DNA of 64,000 nt from CAVVFX01 sp963747535 (GTDB taxonomy: Bacteria; Acidobacteriota; Terriglobia; Bryobacterales; Bryobacteraceae): NCBI GenBank assembly GCA_963747535.1, contig CAVVFX010000017.1, forward strand, positions 930,001 through 994,000, in the 5' to 3' direction. Positions within the stretch are counted from its first letter, which is position 1; every line of letters starts with the position of its first letter. Shown piece after piece: positions 27,815 through 37,627 of this stretch. Both the position numbers and the translations under genes were made by a program. The notes beneath the pieces were generated by a model that had not been told where the DNA came from, did no database searches, and was given only the letters and a program-made list of their open reading frames with translations.

Positions 27815-28675
27815 TCACGGCAGCCGCGCCCGGGCTGCCGACGCGAGCAGAATCAGCGATCCCCCGCAGATCGCCAGAGTGCCTGGCCGTTCTCCGTGCA
27901 CCAGCCAGGTCCAAACCGGATTAAGGGCCGGCTCGATCAAAAGGAGCGTTCCGGCAGCCACCGCCGGCACGAGACGCATACCGTCGCTCAGTAACAGGTA
28001 AGCGAGCGAGATCTGAAACACTCCCAGATAGAAGACCGCGGCAATGTCTATCGGTCCGGTGTGCGCAACCGGGAACATGGCGGGCAGGCAGATGAGGAAG
28101 GCGAGGATATTACCGATCGCCACTGTCGCCATGGGCGAGGGTTCGGCCGTGGACCGTAAGCCCCCGCCGGATTTCAGGCTGATCCAGCGGAGGCCAACGA
28201 TAGTGAAAGCGTACGTCAATCCTGAGAGTAGGGCGACCAGGTTGCCTTCGAAGGGATACGGCGCCGTAGTTCGGGCTGGTTCGCGGCCTAGAAAGAAGCA
28301 CGCGAGGCCGCAAGCCACCACAGCCATCACCAGAACGTCCGGCAGGCGCACCCGCTCCTTGAGGATTAACGGACTGAGCATCAGTAAATACAACGGCGCA
28401 GTCGATTGCAGGAAGATCGCGTTGGCCGACGTTGTGAGTTTGTTGGCGGTGACGTACAGGACCAGGGTGCCCGCATAAGCGAGACCCACTGCGGCGGCGC
28501 GCCACGTCCAGTTCCGGCGAGCGCCAGGCATTACGAGGAGGATGGTAATACCGGCAATCAGCGACCGGAAGCCCGCGATCTGCCAGTTATTGAACGAAGT
28601 TGCCTTGATGACCGCACCTCCCGTAGAGAAGAGGAGGGCTGAGCCGACAATTTCAAGCCTGTGTTTCAGGTGCAA
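27815..28675 (-). CDS. EamA/DMT family transporter
   Basis: A 286-residue drug/metabolite exporter of the EamA (RhaT-like) superfamily. Ten hydrophobic helices form two EamA repeats; the first contains LLFSTGGAVIKATSFNN, a FRSLIAGI helix and KLTTSANAIFLQSTAPLYLL, the second AAVFYLGVFQISLAYLLLSD and LLLIEPALNPVWTWLVHGE, which is the classic end of the fold. It sits in the inner membrane and moves small metabolites outwards. The start is uncertain: the frame opens with a TTG at 28675 and has no clear ribosome binding site. It is a single gene on the minus strand. Confidence 0.88.
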   Translation of the reverse strand: MHLKHRLEIVGSALLFSTGGAVIKATSFNNWQIAGFRSLIAGITILLVMPGARRNWTWRAAAVGLAYAGTLVLYVTANKLTTSANAIFLQSTAPLYLLMLSPLILKERVRLPDVLVMAVVACGLACFFLGREPARTTAPYPFEGNLVALLSGLTYAFTIVGLRWISLKSGGGLRSTAEPSPMATVAIGNILAFLICLPAMFPVAHTGPIDIAAVFYLGVFQISLAYLLLSDGMRLVPAVAAGTLLLIEPALNPVWTWLVHGERPGTLAICGGSLILLASAARARLP

Positions 28676-28748
28676 AGTCCGACAGACAGGCGACGGCAGT
28701 CACGTTCCCGCTTGGTGTTAAGGAAACTCGGGCTTCGCCGCAGGTTCT

Positions 28749-29876
28749 CTACTTTCCGTGTCCGCCAGCCGATCCGCCGCCATGGGACGCTCCACCACCA
28801 GCGCCGCCCGAGAAGCCGCTGCCGCTCGATGCGCCGCTGCCGGAAAAACCTGAGGGGCTGCTGCTGGGGCTGGAAGCCGTACCGACGCTCGGAGCAGAGG
28901 AATAGGAAGAATTGCCACTGTAGCTCGAGAGAGTGCTGGAGGTCCCGATCGCGGTCGGATAATAGCCTGAGGAATTGTAGGCACCGCGATTGTTGGCGTA
29001 TCCGCCGCCGCCGTAGCCGCCGTAGTTATAGACTGGGCGGGAGAAATAGTTAAAGGCGCTCATCGGACTGTAGTAGCAGCCGAAGAGAGAGGGAGACGAG
29101 AAGGGCGACATAGGCGACATAAAAGTCGCGAAAGGATCACACATGTAGCCCCTTCCCGGGATAAACGTGAACATCGAGTAATACGGGTTGTAGTACCACC
29201 CGCCTGTCCCGCTTGTCCCGCCGGAGTTGAAACTTGAACCCGCCTGCCTCGCAGCGGAAAGGTTCGCGACGGCAATATATTCGCTGCGTCGCTTCGCCCA
29301 ACGATACAGCGAGTCACCCGTGCGGTTGTCGAACTTCTCACTAACCAGCGCGGGTGTAAACGGGACGGCCCGCCCGTCCTTCAAGTTCACACTGCTGGTA
29401 CCGTGTCTGACGACGGCTTCGCCGGTGTAGACTTTGAACTCCGCCGGCTCTGAATCGAACCGGTAGATGCCCTTCTTGACGAAGCTGATCTTGTAATCCT
29501 GGTAACTCAGCGTCACGCTGTTGTCTTTGGCAACTTCAACGAAATCAACGATCGCCGAGCCCTTCAGGAACTCCACCTGGGTGTCTGTGAGCTTGTTCGA
29601 GAGCATGCGGATCCCACTGTTCTCCCCAACCCGCAAGAAGACCCCGGGGGTCAGCAGGACTTCAGCACGGCCCACCTGGGTTTGCAGCTCCTGCTTCTCC
29701 TTCACTTCGGCGAAAGTCCCGACCTTTTGATGAGGCGTCTGGCCGTCAATCGTCGTGTCGCCTTCATAGTAATGAAGAACGCCGGAATGAGCTGAGATCA
29801 CCGACTGAGCATTCAATCCGTTAACGGATATGGCCAAGGCCGATGCCGTAATTACCACCAAGCTGGGCGCGCGCAT
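28749..29876 (-). CDS. Secreted FecR-like protein with Gly/Ser/Tyr-rich tail
   Basis: A 375-residue exported protein. After a signal peptide (ending near residue 24) residues 25-200 resemble the FecR periplasmic domain (AEVLLTPGVFLRVGENSGIR, FLKGSAIVDFVE, FKVYTGEAVVRHG are the repeating beta-strand pattern). Residues from about 205 are low complexity: Tyr/Pro/Phe-rich (YYNPYYSMFTFIPGRGYM), then Gly/Ser/Tyr-rich, then pure Gly/Ser/His at the end. Such tails are common in surface or matrix proteins. The ATG at 29876 is chosen because GGAGG lies just upstream; the GTG at 29891 is inside that site. No sigma factor or anti-sigma gene is adjacent, so signalling through FecI is not suggested. Confidence 0.8.
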   Translation of the reverse strand: MRAPSLVVITASALAISVNGLNAQSVISAHSGVLHYYEGDTTIDGQTPHQKVGTFAEVKEKQELQTQVGRAEVLLTPGVFLRVGENSGIRMLSNKLTDTQVEFLKGSAIVDFVEVAKDNSVTLSYQDYKISFVKKGIYRFDSEPAEFKVYTGEAVVRHGTSSVNLKDGRAVPFTPALVSEKFDNRTGDSLYRWAKRRSEYIAVANLSAARQAGSSFNSGGTSGTGGWYYNPYYSMFTFIPGRGYMCDPFATFMSPMSPFSSPSLFGCYYSPMSAFNYFSRPVYNYGGYGGGGYANNRGAYNSSGYYPTAIGTSSTLSSYSGNSSYSSAPSVGTASSPSSSPSGFSGSGASSGSGFSGGAGGGASHGGGSAGGHGK

Positions 29877-30022
29877 TCGACAAACCTCCACCTAGAATCA
29901 TCCTCTCCTGAACAGCAAATGTCAAAGAGGAGACTATTTCCACCTGGAAAGACGAGTGACAAAACGTCCACGGTTACGCAAGCGTCAGCCGCTAGCCGCG
30001 CGGTTGGCCCGTCAGTTTATCC

Positions 30023-30700
30023 CTACCGCCGCACGATGATTTCACGCAACGATTCACGCGTCAGGAAAAACTTCACGGATTCGAATTTTGCAAATAGCTT
30101 TTCGAGGCCGCGATTGTTGAAAGACTGGGCGGGCTGGCGCGTTCCTCGTTGGATCAGCATGAGAGTGCTCTTGTCTTGAATCCGGAAAGAATAGACGGGC
30201 GTGACCCTGGTGCGCTCTTCGGAATTGAAATAGACCAGCAGATAACTCTTCGGTCGAACGATACTGTGAATCCGTTCGAGAACGGCGTTGAGGAGCGCAG
30301 GGGCCATAAACTGCAGAGTGTCCCACAGCAGCACACCGTCGAACGTATCGGCCGGGTAATCCAGATTGCTCTTCAGGAAAGATTCGATCTGGTGCGGATT
30401 GGACTGATCCGCGTCGACGACCCCACCGAAGGTCTCATCCAAACTCATCAGAATGCTCTGCGGAGTGATACGGTGACCGAGGCCGGTGACGAAGTTAATG
30501 TTATCCTGACAGGCACCTCCCATGTCCAGGATCGACAGACCGGTTTGATCCCGGATGTGGCTGAAAAACTGATCGAGCCCCCGGCTCTGGCGGGTGGTCA
30601 CAATTTCCCTGCTGGAGCCGTGATTGTCTTTCAGCATTGACGAGGACCCGTCAAGCGCGCCTGAACCTCGAAAAATGCCTTTGAGCTTGTCAGGAAGCAA
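30023..30700 (-). CDS. Class I SAM-methyltransferase-like protein
   Basis: A 225-residue cytoplasmic protein with a Rossmann methyltransferase pattern: a glycine-rich first loop (GLSILDMGGACQDN near residue 57), an acidic second-strand end, the post-I segment FDGVLLWDTLQFM and a LKSYLLVYFNSEE-like strand. The glycine loop is less canonical than GxGxG, so substrate and activity are uncertain. The frame starts with a TTG at 30700; an in-frame ATG at 30637 is an alternative that keeps the whole fold. It lies downstream of the bactofilin gene on the same strand, 129 bases away. Confidence 0.75.
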   Translation of the reverse strand: MLPDKLKGIFRGSGALDGSSSMLKDNHGSSREIVTTRQSRGLDQFFSHIRDQTGLSILDMGGACQDNINFVTGLGHRITPQSILMSLDETFGGVVDADQSNPHQIESFLKSNLDYPADTFDGVLLWDTLQFMAPALLNAVLERIHSIVRPKSYLLVYFNSEERTRVTPVYSFRIQDKSTLMLIQRGTRQPAQSFNNRGLEKLFAKFESVKFFLTRESLREIIVRR

Positions 30701-30829
30701 CCGTCGCGATCCTCGTTTTTCCGACTGTCTTATCTTAGCCGCTAACCGCGGGGCTGCCCGCGGTCCAATCTGTCTGAAACTTGCGCCTTTGCCGCCGCGA
30801 GCGACTTGTGGCCGCAGTTTCCGGAGAGG

Positions 30830-31354
30830 TTAGCGCTTCACCTCGGCGACGACAGCCGAAGCATTGTTAGGCGCCGGAGTGCCAGCTTTCTTGGCATCCT
30901 GTCTCACGATGTCGATACTGCCCTTGAAATACGCGCCATCTTCGATAATGATTCGGGCAGTCTTGATATCGCCAACCAGCTTGGCATCCTTGCGAATGTC
31001 GAGCTTGTCCATCGCTTCCACGTTTCCCTGGATCTGCCCGAGGACCACAACTTCGCGGGCCTTTACCGCAGCCTGGACGCGCCCGCTGGGACCGATGGTG
31101 AGTTTGTTCTCGGCGAGTTCAATGGTGCCTTCCACGTCGCCATCGACATAAAGATCTTCTTTGCTGTAAATCTGACCGTTAATCTTGACTGCCTTACCGA
31201 TCGAGGCAGAGCCTCGAGTATCAGGCTCGGGGACTTTAAAAGGGTTGGTAGCCACGGGTATTATTTCCTTCCTGGTTTCAACGGGATTTTGTGCCGCAGG
31301 CGGCGTTGGCCGCGCGGGTGGTTGAGATGGTTCTTCCTGACGTTTATTCCACAT
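30830..31354 (-). CDS. Bactofilin
   Basis: A 174-residue polymer-forming cytoskeletal protein. Residues about 45-155 form the right-handed beta-helix of the bactofilin (DUF583) domain, seen as regular six- to seven-residue rungs: GQIYSKEDLYVDGDVEGTI, KLTIGPSGRVQAAVKAREVV, LGQIQGNVEAMDKLDIRKDA, KLVGDIKTARIIIEDGAYF. The ends are disordered and Pro/Ala-rich, as usual. I chose the ATG at 31354 because GGAGGG lies nine bases upstream, over the longer frame from 31399. It polymerises without nucleotide and in other bacteria positions cell-wall or envelope machinery. Confidence 0.92.
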   Translation of the reverse strand: MWNKRQEEPSQPPARPTPPAAQNPVETRKEIIPVATNPFKVPEPDTRGSASIGKAVKINGQIYSKEDLYVDGDVEGTIELAENKLTIGPSGRVQAAVKAREVVVLGQIQGNVEAMDKLDIRKDAKLVGDIKTARIIIEDGAYFKGSIDIVRQDAKKAGTPAPNNASAVVAEVKR

Positions 31355-31611
31355 AAGGTTCGGCCCTCCAGCTTCTGTTTGAGGACATCCTGCGCGCATC
31401 CTGAGATGCGGGCTCTTATTAGTACAATGACCAGTCTAGTCGTACAGATTCGATCTGTCCATAAGGGATCGCAGCCTGGCCGTTGTTTTTTCCCTTCGGA
31501 CCCGTCCGAATTGGTAGCCAACCGGCGTGTGAGAGCCGCGCGTCAGGAGGCCTGAAGACGGATCAGCCCACATTGAAAACAAAGATCTTATCGGCGTTGA
31601 TCGAATGTCTC

Positions 31612-32304
31612 CTAACGGAACAACCGGGCTAGGCCGAAGGCAGTGGCGGCTGCCAGTCCCCCGATTAACGTCGTCTGGGCTGCCCCCTTCAGAGGATGAA
31701 TTCCGGTAAACCGCCCTTTCATATAGCCGAACACGAAAAGTGCGACGACGGTCACACCGACCGACCACCAGAGCCCCTCGTCCACGCTGTGCATCAACAT
31801 GTAGGGGGACAACGGAATCAGCCCGCCCACGACATACGAAGCGGCGATGGTGGCCGCGCTGTAGAGTGCCCGTTTGGGATCGGGCTCGTCGAGGTTCAAT
31901 TCGAATTTCATCATGAAATCGACCCAGCGCTTTTCATCCGAGCTGATCACTGCGACAATCGGCTCGATCTGTTGGTCGGTGAGTCCCCAACCCTGGAAGA
32001 CTTTGCTGACTTCCGCGATTTCCTCGTCCGGCATTTTACGCGTTTCGTCGATTTCACGCTGGCGTTCGCTGGTGTAATGTTCCTCGTCGGTGCGCGCAGC
32101 AAGATAGCCGCCCAAACCCATGGCTACCGATCCCGCGGCAATCTCCGCGATTCCGGCAAGGACCACGATGTTCGAGGGGGCATGGGCTCCCGAAAGTCCG
32201 GCGGCCAATGCAAATGGGACGGTGAGGCCGTCCGACATTCCAATCACGATGTCACGGACTGTCGCCGGAGAGGAGGAGTGCTGTTCAAGGTGCCGGATGG
32301 GCAT
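31612..32304 (-). CDS. VIT1/CCC1 family iron/manganese transporter
   Basis: A 230-residue membrane protein of the VIT1/CCC1 family. TM1 and TM2 carry the typical RDIVIGMSDGLTVPFALAAG and AEIAAGSVAMGLGGYLAARTD segments, followed by a cytosolic acidic helix-rich domain (EEHYTSERQREIDETRKM, residues about 80-130, the metal-binding region of the family) and TM3-5 (ASYVVGGLIPLSPYML, VTVVALFVFGYMKG, TTLIGGLAAATAFGLARL). It is expected to export or sequester ferrous iron or manganese. I take the ATG at 32304 over an upstream TTG at 32310. It is divergent from the Oar-like receptor at 32446. Confidence 0.9.
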   Translation of the reverse strand: MPIRHLEQHSSSPATVRDIVIGMSDGLTVPFALAAGLSGAHAPSNIVVLAGIAEIAAGSVAMGLGGYLAARTDEEHYTSERQREIDETRKMPDEEIAEVSKVFQGWGLTDQQIEPIVAVISSDEKRWVDFMMKFELNLDEPDPKRALYSAATIAASYVVGGLIPLSPYMLMHSVDEGLWWSVGVTVVALFVFGYMKGRFTGIHPLKGAAQTTLIGGLAAATAFGLARLFR

Positions 32305-32445
32305 GTTCAATTAGTGTAAGCGACCCGCCCGATGGCCCCTGTGCGGCCTCGGTCTCTGGAGTCGTATATTCTAAACCTCTTTTAATGTGACTCGCGCGCG
32401 CAGGCGCAACCCTGGCCGGGCTTTCTGTGTTACTGTTCCAAACAA

Positions 32446-35400
32446 ATGTCTCGAAATCCTGTTCTCGCGATGGTGTTCCTACTTTTCGGGGCGACGTTCG
32501 TATTCGGACAAGCCACCGGACGTCTTACCGGCTCGGTCACCGATCCTTCGGGCGCTGCCGTCCCCAACGCGGTTGTCGATCTTTTGTTGAATGACGGCGG
32601 CAAGCCGCTGCTCTCTACCGCGACGACTAGTGAAGGTCTCTTTTCCATGACCGGTGTTCGCACCGGTACCTATAAGATTGCGGTCACCGCGCCGTCCTTC
32701 GCCCCGTATCACGCCGATCGCGTGATTATCGATGCCAGCCGCGAAACGACGCTCCCTGCTATCAAGCTGAGTCTCGCCTCCACTACTACTTCGGTAAATG
32801 TCACCGAGGAAATCGAAACCCTGCAGACGGCCAATGCCGAAAACTCAACTACTATTTCCACCAAACAAATCGCCAAGCTGCCGACTCTGGATCGCGACGT
32901 GGTCAGCCTGATCTCCACTCAACCGGGTGTAGCCAGTAACGGAGTTACCGAAACGGTGATCGACGGGCAACGCTCGTCCTTCACCAACGTCACGCTGGAC
33001 GGCATCAATATTCAGGACAACTTCATTCGTACCGGCGGCCTCGATTACCAGCCCAACAAGTTGCTTCTGGACCAGGTCTCGGAGTTCACCATTGTGACCT
33101 CAATGGGTAACTCGACGTTGGGCGGCGGAGCTTCGCAGGTCAACCTGGTGACTCCCTCCGGCACCAATCAGTTCCATGGCAAGGCGTACGAGTATAACCG
33201 GAACAACTACTTCGCCGCCAACGACTGGTTCGACAATGCCGACGGCAACTCGCGCCCGTTCCTGAATCAGAATCAGTACGGAGTGGCTGTGGGAGGTCCG
33301 ATCAGGAAAGACAAGCTGTTCTTCTATTTCAATTACGAAGCCGTAAAAACCCGCCAGCAGGTATTGAACGACGAACAGATTCTTACGGCTACCGCACGGG
33401 CGGGAATTTTCAGCTATACCACCCCGGGTGGATCGGTGGCGCAGGTCAATGTCCTCACGGTGTCGGGGGATAAGCCCGACCCGTATATGGCCTCACTTCT
33501 GGCGCAAGTCCCCGGCCCTCAATACATCAATAACTACCGGACCGGCGACAGCACACCCGGCCAACTGCTCAATACGGCTGGGTATTCTTTCAATCAGCGG
33601 GACAACGAGAATCGCAATAACGTCACCGGACGTCTCGATTACGTTCTTTCGACCAAACACAGCTTCAGCGCGACCTATGCGTTCAACAACGATCGCGTCG
33701 ACCGTCCGGATGCAGCCACTAACTTCGCGGAAGTTCCCCCAGTCTTCAACGACAACAGCGCCAAGCTTTTCTCCCTCGGTTGGCGATGGAATCCGGTGCC
33801 AAGCCTGACCAACGAGGTGCGGGCGGGATTCAACCTGGCGCCCGCTATCTTTGCCACCACCTCTGCCTACCCTGCATACTTTGTCGACGGCACGGCGTGG
33901 AGCAATCCCATTAATGAGTTTCTTCCTCAAGGCCGTTTCACGAACACCTATCACCTCAACGATAATACGGCCTGGGTTCACGGCAAACACACGTTTCAAT
34001 TCGGCTTTCAGTCAGAGTACATCACTGTCAACGAGTACGACTTCGGTTCGACCATACCCGACTATGCCGTTGCCACCGGCGTGGGTCATGCCGGACTCAC
34101 CACCCGGCAACTCCCGGGGATCAGCCAGGCGGACCTCGACAACGCCAATGTTCTGCTGGCCAGCCTGGCAGGTCTCATCGACAACGGAGCCCAGTCCTTC
34201 AACGTGACGAGCCAGACCTCCGGTTTTATTAAGAACGCGCCCTACCGCCGCAACTACTCGTTGAACAACTTGTCGGGCTATTTTCTCGATACCTGGAAGG
34301 TCGCGCCGAGATTTACGGCTACCCTGGGCTTGCGCTACGAGTATTTCACCCCGACCACCGAGACCAATGGCTTGGGGCTCCAGCCGGTTCTCGAAAATAA
34401 TAACCCGATCACTACGCTGCTCGATCCTAACGGAGTCCTAAGCTTTGCCGGAAACTCAAAAAATCCCTTCTATACTCCTTCGAAGAAAAATTTTGCGCCG
34501 AATGTGGGCTTCGCCTGGGACGTTTTCGGCAACGCCAAGACCGCGGTGCGCGGCGGCTACAGTATCCATTACGTGAATGATGAAGACATCGGTGCGGTGG
34601 ACAACAACTCCACCACCAACGACGGGCTGGTCGGCAACTCGGCGATTATCAACTCCCGATCTTTCGCCAGCAACCCGCAGTCGATTCCGGTCCCAACTTT
34701 TGTCTACCCTCCCACGTATGCGAGTAACTATGCCCTTGATCCTACCAGCGCGGTTGGTTTGATCAACTCCCATCTCAGGACTCCCTACGTGCAGGATTGG
34801 AGCCTCGGGCTTCAACAGAACATCAAAGGCACCATTGTGGATGTCCGGTATGTCGGCAACCACGGGTCGGAGTTGATTCGTGCGTTCGACTTCAACCAGG
34901 TGAACTTCAACGCCGACGGATTCCTGGCAGACTTCCAACGGGCGTATAGTAACGGCTACCTGGCCCAGGCGCGCACCGGGACGTTCAACCCCGCCTACAA
35001 CAGGCTCATTCCCGGCAGCCAGCCGCTCACCGTCTTTCCCATGCTTGCGGGCGGCGGGTCCTTCAACGATGCCAACGTGATCGCCGATATCAGCGAAGGC
35101 CAGGTGGCGGAACTGGCATCGTACTATCAGATCAATGGGCTGAACGGATTGGTCAATTTCTTCCCGAATCCCAATGCGCTGGGAACCAACTATCTGAGTA
35201 ACGCCAGCACTTCCACTTACAATTCCTTTCAGATCGACGTGCGGCACCGTGTGGATACGGGATTGTACCTGCAGGTCAACTACACCTTCTCGAAGGTGCT
35301 GTCCGATTCCGACGGAACCAGCAACGCAGGGCTCGGGACTTACACTCGTTTCGATCCGTATCTGAATGTCTACAACGGCAACCTCGAACGTGCGCGGGCG

Positions 35401-36042
35401 CCGTTCGATATCAACCAGGTTTTCCATCTTAACGCAAGCTATGATCTGCCGTTCGGCAAAGGACATCTGGTGAGCGCCGGACGTATCTTCGACCACGTGA
35501 TCGGCGGATGGTCAATCGCCACTGTAACCATGTATCAGTCCGGCGCGCCGTTTTCGATTCTTTCGCAATTAGGCACGTTCAACCGCGCGACGAGCGGAAG
35601 ATCGTATTACAACACCGCGACCTCGGTTTTGAGCGGCAATGCACTGGCTCAGGCGGTGCAATTCCAGATGACGGGAAATGGCCCTTATGAGGTGGTTGCG
35701 TCCACCATCGACTCGAACAACACGGGACGCGCTGTGGCGCCGTTTGGATCTCCGGCGTTTCCCGGCCAGGTCTTCTTCAATCCCGTGGCTGGAACCATCG
35801 GGGCGCTGCAGCGCCGCATGTTTACTGGCCCCAATGCCTTCAACGCGGATGCGAGCCTGATCAAGAACACCAAAATCAGGGAAAAGCAGAGCCTGGAATT
35901 CCGCGTCGACGCGTTCAACGTCCTGAACCATCCGGCATTTGCCGCGGCCGATCAGAACGTCAACTCGACCACCTTCGGACAGATTAGCGGAGAAGTGAAT
36001 GCTCGCCGCGTGGTGCAGTTTGGACTAAACTACGAGTTCTGA
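32446..36042 (+). CDS. Oar-like TonB-dependent receptor, complete
   Basis: A complete 1198-residue outer-membrane receptor. Signal peptide 1-22 (ends ATFVFGQ), carboxypeptidase-regulatory-like beta-sandwich at about 25-105 (GRLTGSVTDPSGAAVPNAVV), plug at about 120-230 (TLDRDVVSLISTQPGV, GTNQFHGKAYEYNRNNYFAA), then the barrel, with the usual GGPIRKDKLFFYFNYE strand and a terminal phenylalanine in VVQFGLNYEF, the signal for outer-membrane assembly. It probably imports plant- or microbe-derived oligomers with TonB energy. No sigma/anti-sigma pair or glycanase lies next to it, so the ligand cannot be inferred. Length is normal for the group. Confidence 0.93.
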   Translation: MSRNPVLAMVFLLFGATFVFGQATGRLTGSVTDPSGAAVPNAVVDLLLNDGGKPLLSTATTSEGLFSMTGVRTGTYKIAVTAPSFAPYHADRVIIDASRETTLPAIKLSLASTTTSVNVTEEIETLQTANAENSTTISTKQIAKLPTLDRDVVSLISTQPGVASNGVTETVIDGQRSSFTNVTLDGINIQDNFIRTGGLDYQPNKLLLDQVSEFTIVTSMGNSTLGGGASQVNLVTPSGTNQFHGKAYEYNRNNYFAANDWFDNADGNSRPFLNQNQYGVAVGGPIRKDKLFFYFNYEAVKTRQQVLNDEQILTATARAGIFSYTTPGGSVAQVNVLTVSGDKPDPYMASLLAQVPGPQYINNYRTGDSTPGQLLNTAGYSFNQRDNENRNNVTGRLDYVLSTKHSFSATYAFNNDRVDRPDAATNFAEVPPVFNDNSAKLFSLGWRWNPVPSLTNEVRAGFNLAPAIFATTSAYPAYFVDGTAWSNPINEFLPQGRFTNTYHLNDNTAWVHGKHTFQFGFQSEYITVNEYDFGSTIPDYAVATGVGHAGLTTRQLPGISQADLDNANVLLASLAGLIDNGAQSFNVTSQTSGFIKNAPYRRNYSLNNLSGYFLDTWKVAPRFTATLGLRYEYFTPTTETNGLGLQPVLENNNPITTLLDPNGVLSFAGNSKNPFYTPSKKNFAPNVGFAWDVFGNAKTAVRGGYSIHYVNDEDIGAVDNNSTTNDGLVGNSAIINSRSFASNPQSIPVPTFVYPPTYASNYALDPTSAVGLINSHLRTPYVQDWSLGLQQNIKGTIVDVRYVGNHGSELIRAFDFNQVNFNADGFLADFQRAYSNGYLAQARTGTFNPAYNRLIPGSQPLTVFPMLAGGGSFNDANVIADISEGQVAELASYYQINGLNGLVNFFPNPNALGTNYLSNASTSTYNSFQIDVRHRVDTGLYLQVNYTFSKVLSDSDGTSNAGLGTYTRFDPYLNVYNGNLERARAPFDINQVFHLNASYDLPFGKGHLVSAGRIFDHVIGGWSIATVTMYQSGAPFSILSQLGTFNRATSGRSYYNTATSVLSGNALAQAVQFQMTGNGPYEVVASTIDSNNTGRAVAPFGSPAFPGQVFFNPVAGTIGALQRRMFTGPNAFNADASLIKNTKIREKQSLEFRVDAFNVLNHPAFAAADQNVNSTTFGQISGEVNARRVVQFGLNYEF

Positions 36043-36054
36043 AAATCGTTGTCC

Positions 36055-36128
36055 TTCATTCGTTGTCCGTTATCGGCCGGAGGCCTCCAGCGAAGCTAAC
36101 GGACGACGGATAACGGTTAACGGATAAC
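36055..36128. terminator. Imperfect hairpin between convergent genes
   Basis: CGTTGTCCGTTATC (about 36061-36074) can pair imperfectly with GCTAACGGACGACG (36095-36108), and the 3' side continues with a direct repeat of CGGATAACG (GGATAACGGTTAACGGATAA). The structure lies between the receptor and efflux genes, which face each other, and may terminate transcription from both sides; there is no U-tract. Confidence 0.5.
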
Positions 36129-36130
36129 GC

Positions 36131-37627
36131 CTACTGCCCATGCCGGATCTGCTCGGCATTTGGTATCTCAGAAGCATTCCAGCCGCCGCCGAGCGCCGCA
36201 ATCAGATTCACCGCCGCGACCATTCGTTGCTGTAGGATCGTGACTGCGGTGTTCTCGTCGGTGAGTGCGATGGTCTGAGTGGTAATCACGTTGAGATAGG
36301 AATCGACGCCGCCCTTATAGCGGTCCAGTTCGAGTGCCACGGAACGCTCGGCCTCTTTGACCGCGATGTCCTGTTGCGCGGCCTGCCTCTCCAGGTAGTG
36401 CAGCGCCGCCATATTATCCTCGACTTCCTGGAAGGCGGTGAGAACGGATTGCCGATAAGTAGCCACGGAGCCATCATACGCCGCCTCGGCCATGAGCAAC
36501 TGCGCCTTGCGCTTCCCGAAATCGAAGAGCGTCTGCGAGATCGACGGCCCGACGGACCAGATGCGGTTGGGCCAGCGGAATAGAGTAGTGATGCCGCCGC
36601 TTTGGAGACCTCCCGATGCCGATAGCGTCAGCGTCGGATAGTAGGCCGTTTCGGCGAGACCGACTTCTGCGTTCATCGCCGCGACCGCCCGCTCCGCGGC
36701 CGCAATGTCCGGCCGGCGCTCGAGCAATTGTGACGGCAGTCCAACCGGTATGGGGGGAGGCGGGTTTCTGATCGTGCCCGTAGCAATCGTCAGTTCGGCC
36801 GGAGGCCGTCCTGTGAGCACCGCGATCGCGTGCTCGTATTGCGCGCGGGCGACGTTGAGACCGGTCCGTTGCGCAGCGGTAGTGTCGAGCTGTGTCCGGG
36901 CCTGCGCCACGTCGGCTTGGGATGCGACTCCGCCGTTAAACCGGTTGATAGTCAACTGCAACGCTGTCGTATACGCTTTGATGGTGTCGTCCAGCAGCTT
37001 CTGCTGCATGTCGTTGCTGAGCAGTTCATAATAGTCGACCGCCAAATCGGTCTGATACAGCAACCGGGTATTCTCCAGGGTGCCGGCCGAGGCTTGCGCC
37101 AACTCGGTAGCGTTTTCGACCGAAAGCCGGACGCGACCCCAAAAATCAGGCTCCCACGACGCGGTGAGGGGTATGGTAAAGAGGTTCGAAACCGCGTTGG
37201 AACGTACGATGCCACCGCCCAGCGACCGTGAATTAGTGAAGCTGGGCGAAGCGCCGATGGTCGGGTAGTACCCGGCACGATTCGCGGCCACCAGAGCGCG
37301 GGCTTGGCGGAAGTTGGCCTCCGCCTGCTTGATGTTCTGATTGGAAATGTTGACGGCTTCCTCGAGCGAGCTCAGTAGCGGATCTTCGAAAATTTCCCAC
37401 CACTTGCCCTTGATTTCTCCATCGCGGGGCGTGGACGTCTTCCACTGATCGTCGCCCGGCGGGAGTTCTTTGAACGCGGGCGTCATGGGTGTCAATGGCC
37501 GGTTGTAACGAGGTCCCACGTTACACGCGGTCGTCGTCAGCAGAAGGACAGCGATTACGGCTGCGCCAGCGCCTGTCCTTCTGGACTTTGTCTCTCTGAG
37601 TTCTGGTTTATCAGTCCGGTCCGGCAT
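36131..37627 (-). CDS. RND efflux outer-membrane lipoprotein (NodT/OprM family)
   Basis: A 498-residue outer-membrane channel of the NodT/OprM type, the exit duct of the tripartite pump encoded upstream. A lipoprotein signal is visible with the acylated Cys35 in TTTACNVGPRYNRP. The two OEP repeats show the long coiled-coil helices (ISNQNIKQAEANFRQARALV; YDGSVATYRQSVLTAFQEVE; VKEAERSVALELDRYKGGV) and the duplicated GLPSQLLERRPDIAAAERAV motif. The ATG overlaps the stop of the last RND gene (ATGA), so it is translated with the pump. It is the last gene of the operon. Confidence 0.93.
   Translation of the reverse strand: MPDRTDKPELRETKSRRTGAGAAVIAVLLLTTTACNVGPRYNRPLTPMTPAFKELPPGDDQWKTSTPRDGEIKGKWWEIFEDPLLSSLEEAVNISNQNIKQAEANFRQARALVAANRAGYYPTIGASPSFTNSRSLGGGIVRSNAVSNLFTIPLTASWEPDFWGRVRLSVENATELAQASAGTLENTRLLYQTDLAVDYYELLSNDMQQKLLDDTIKAYTTALQLTINRFNGGVASQADVAQARTQLDTTAAQRTGLNVARAQYEHAIAVLTGRPPAELTIATGTIRNPPPPIPVGLPSQLLERRPDIAAAERAVAAMNAEVGLAETAYYPTLTLSASGGLQSGGITTLFRWPNRIWSVGPSISQTLFDFGKRKAQLLMAEAAYDGSVATYRQSVLTAFQEVEDNMAALHYLERQAAQQDIAVKEAERSVALELDRYKGGVDSYLNVITTQTIALTDENTAVTILQQRMVAAVNLIAALGGGWNASEIPNAEQIRHGQ

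Noticed and set aside
34456..35496. 346-codon open frame antisense to the second Oar-like receptor
   Set aside because: It lies wholly inside the barrel-coding region and lacks any recognisable domain.
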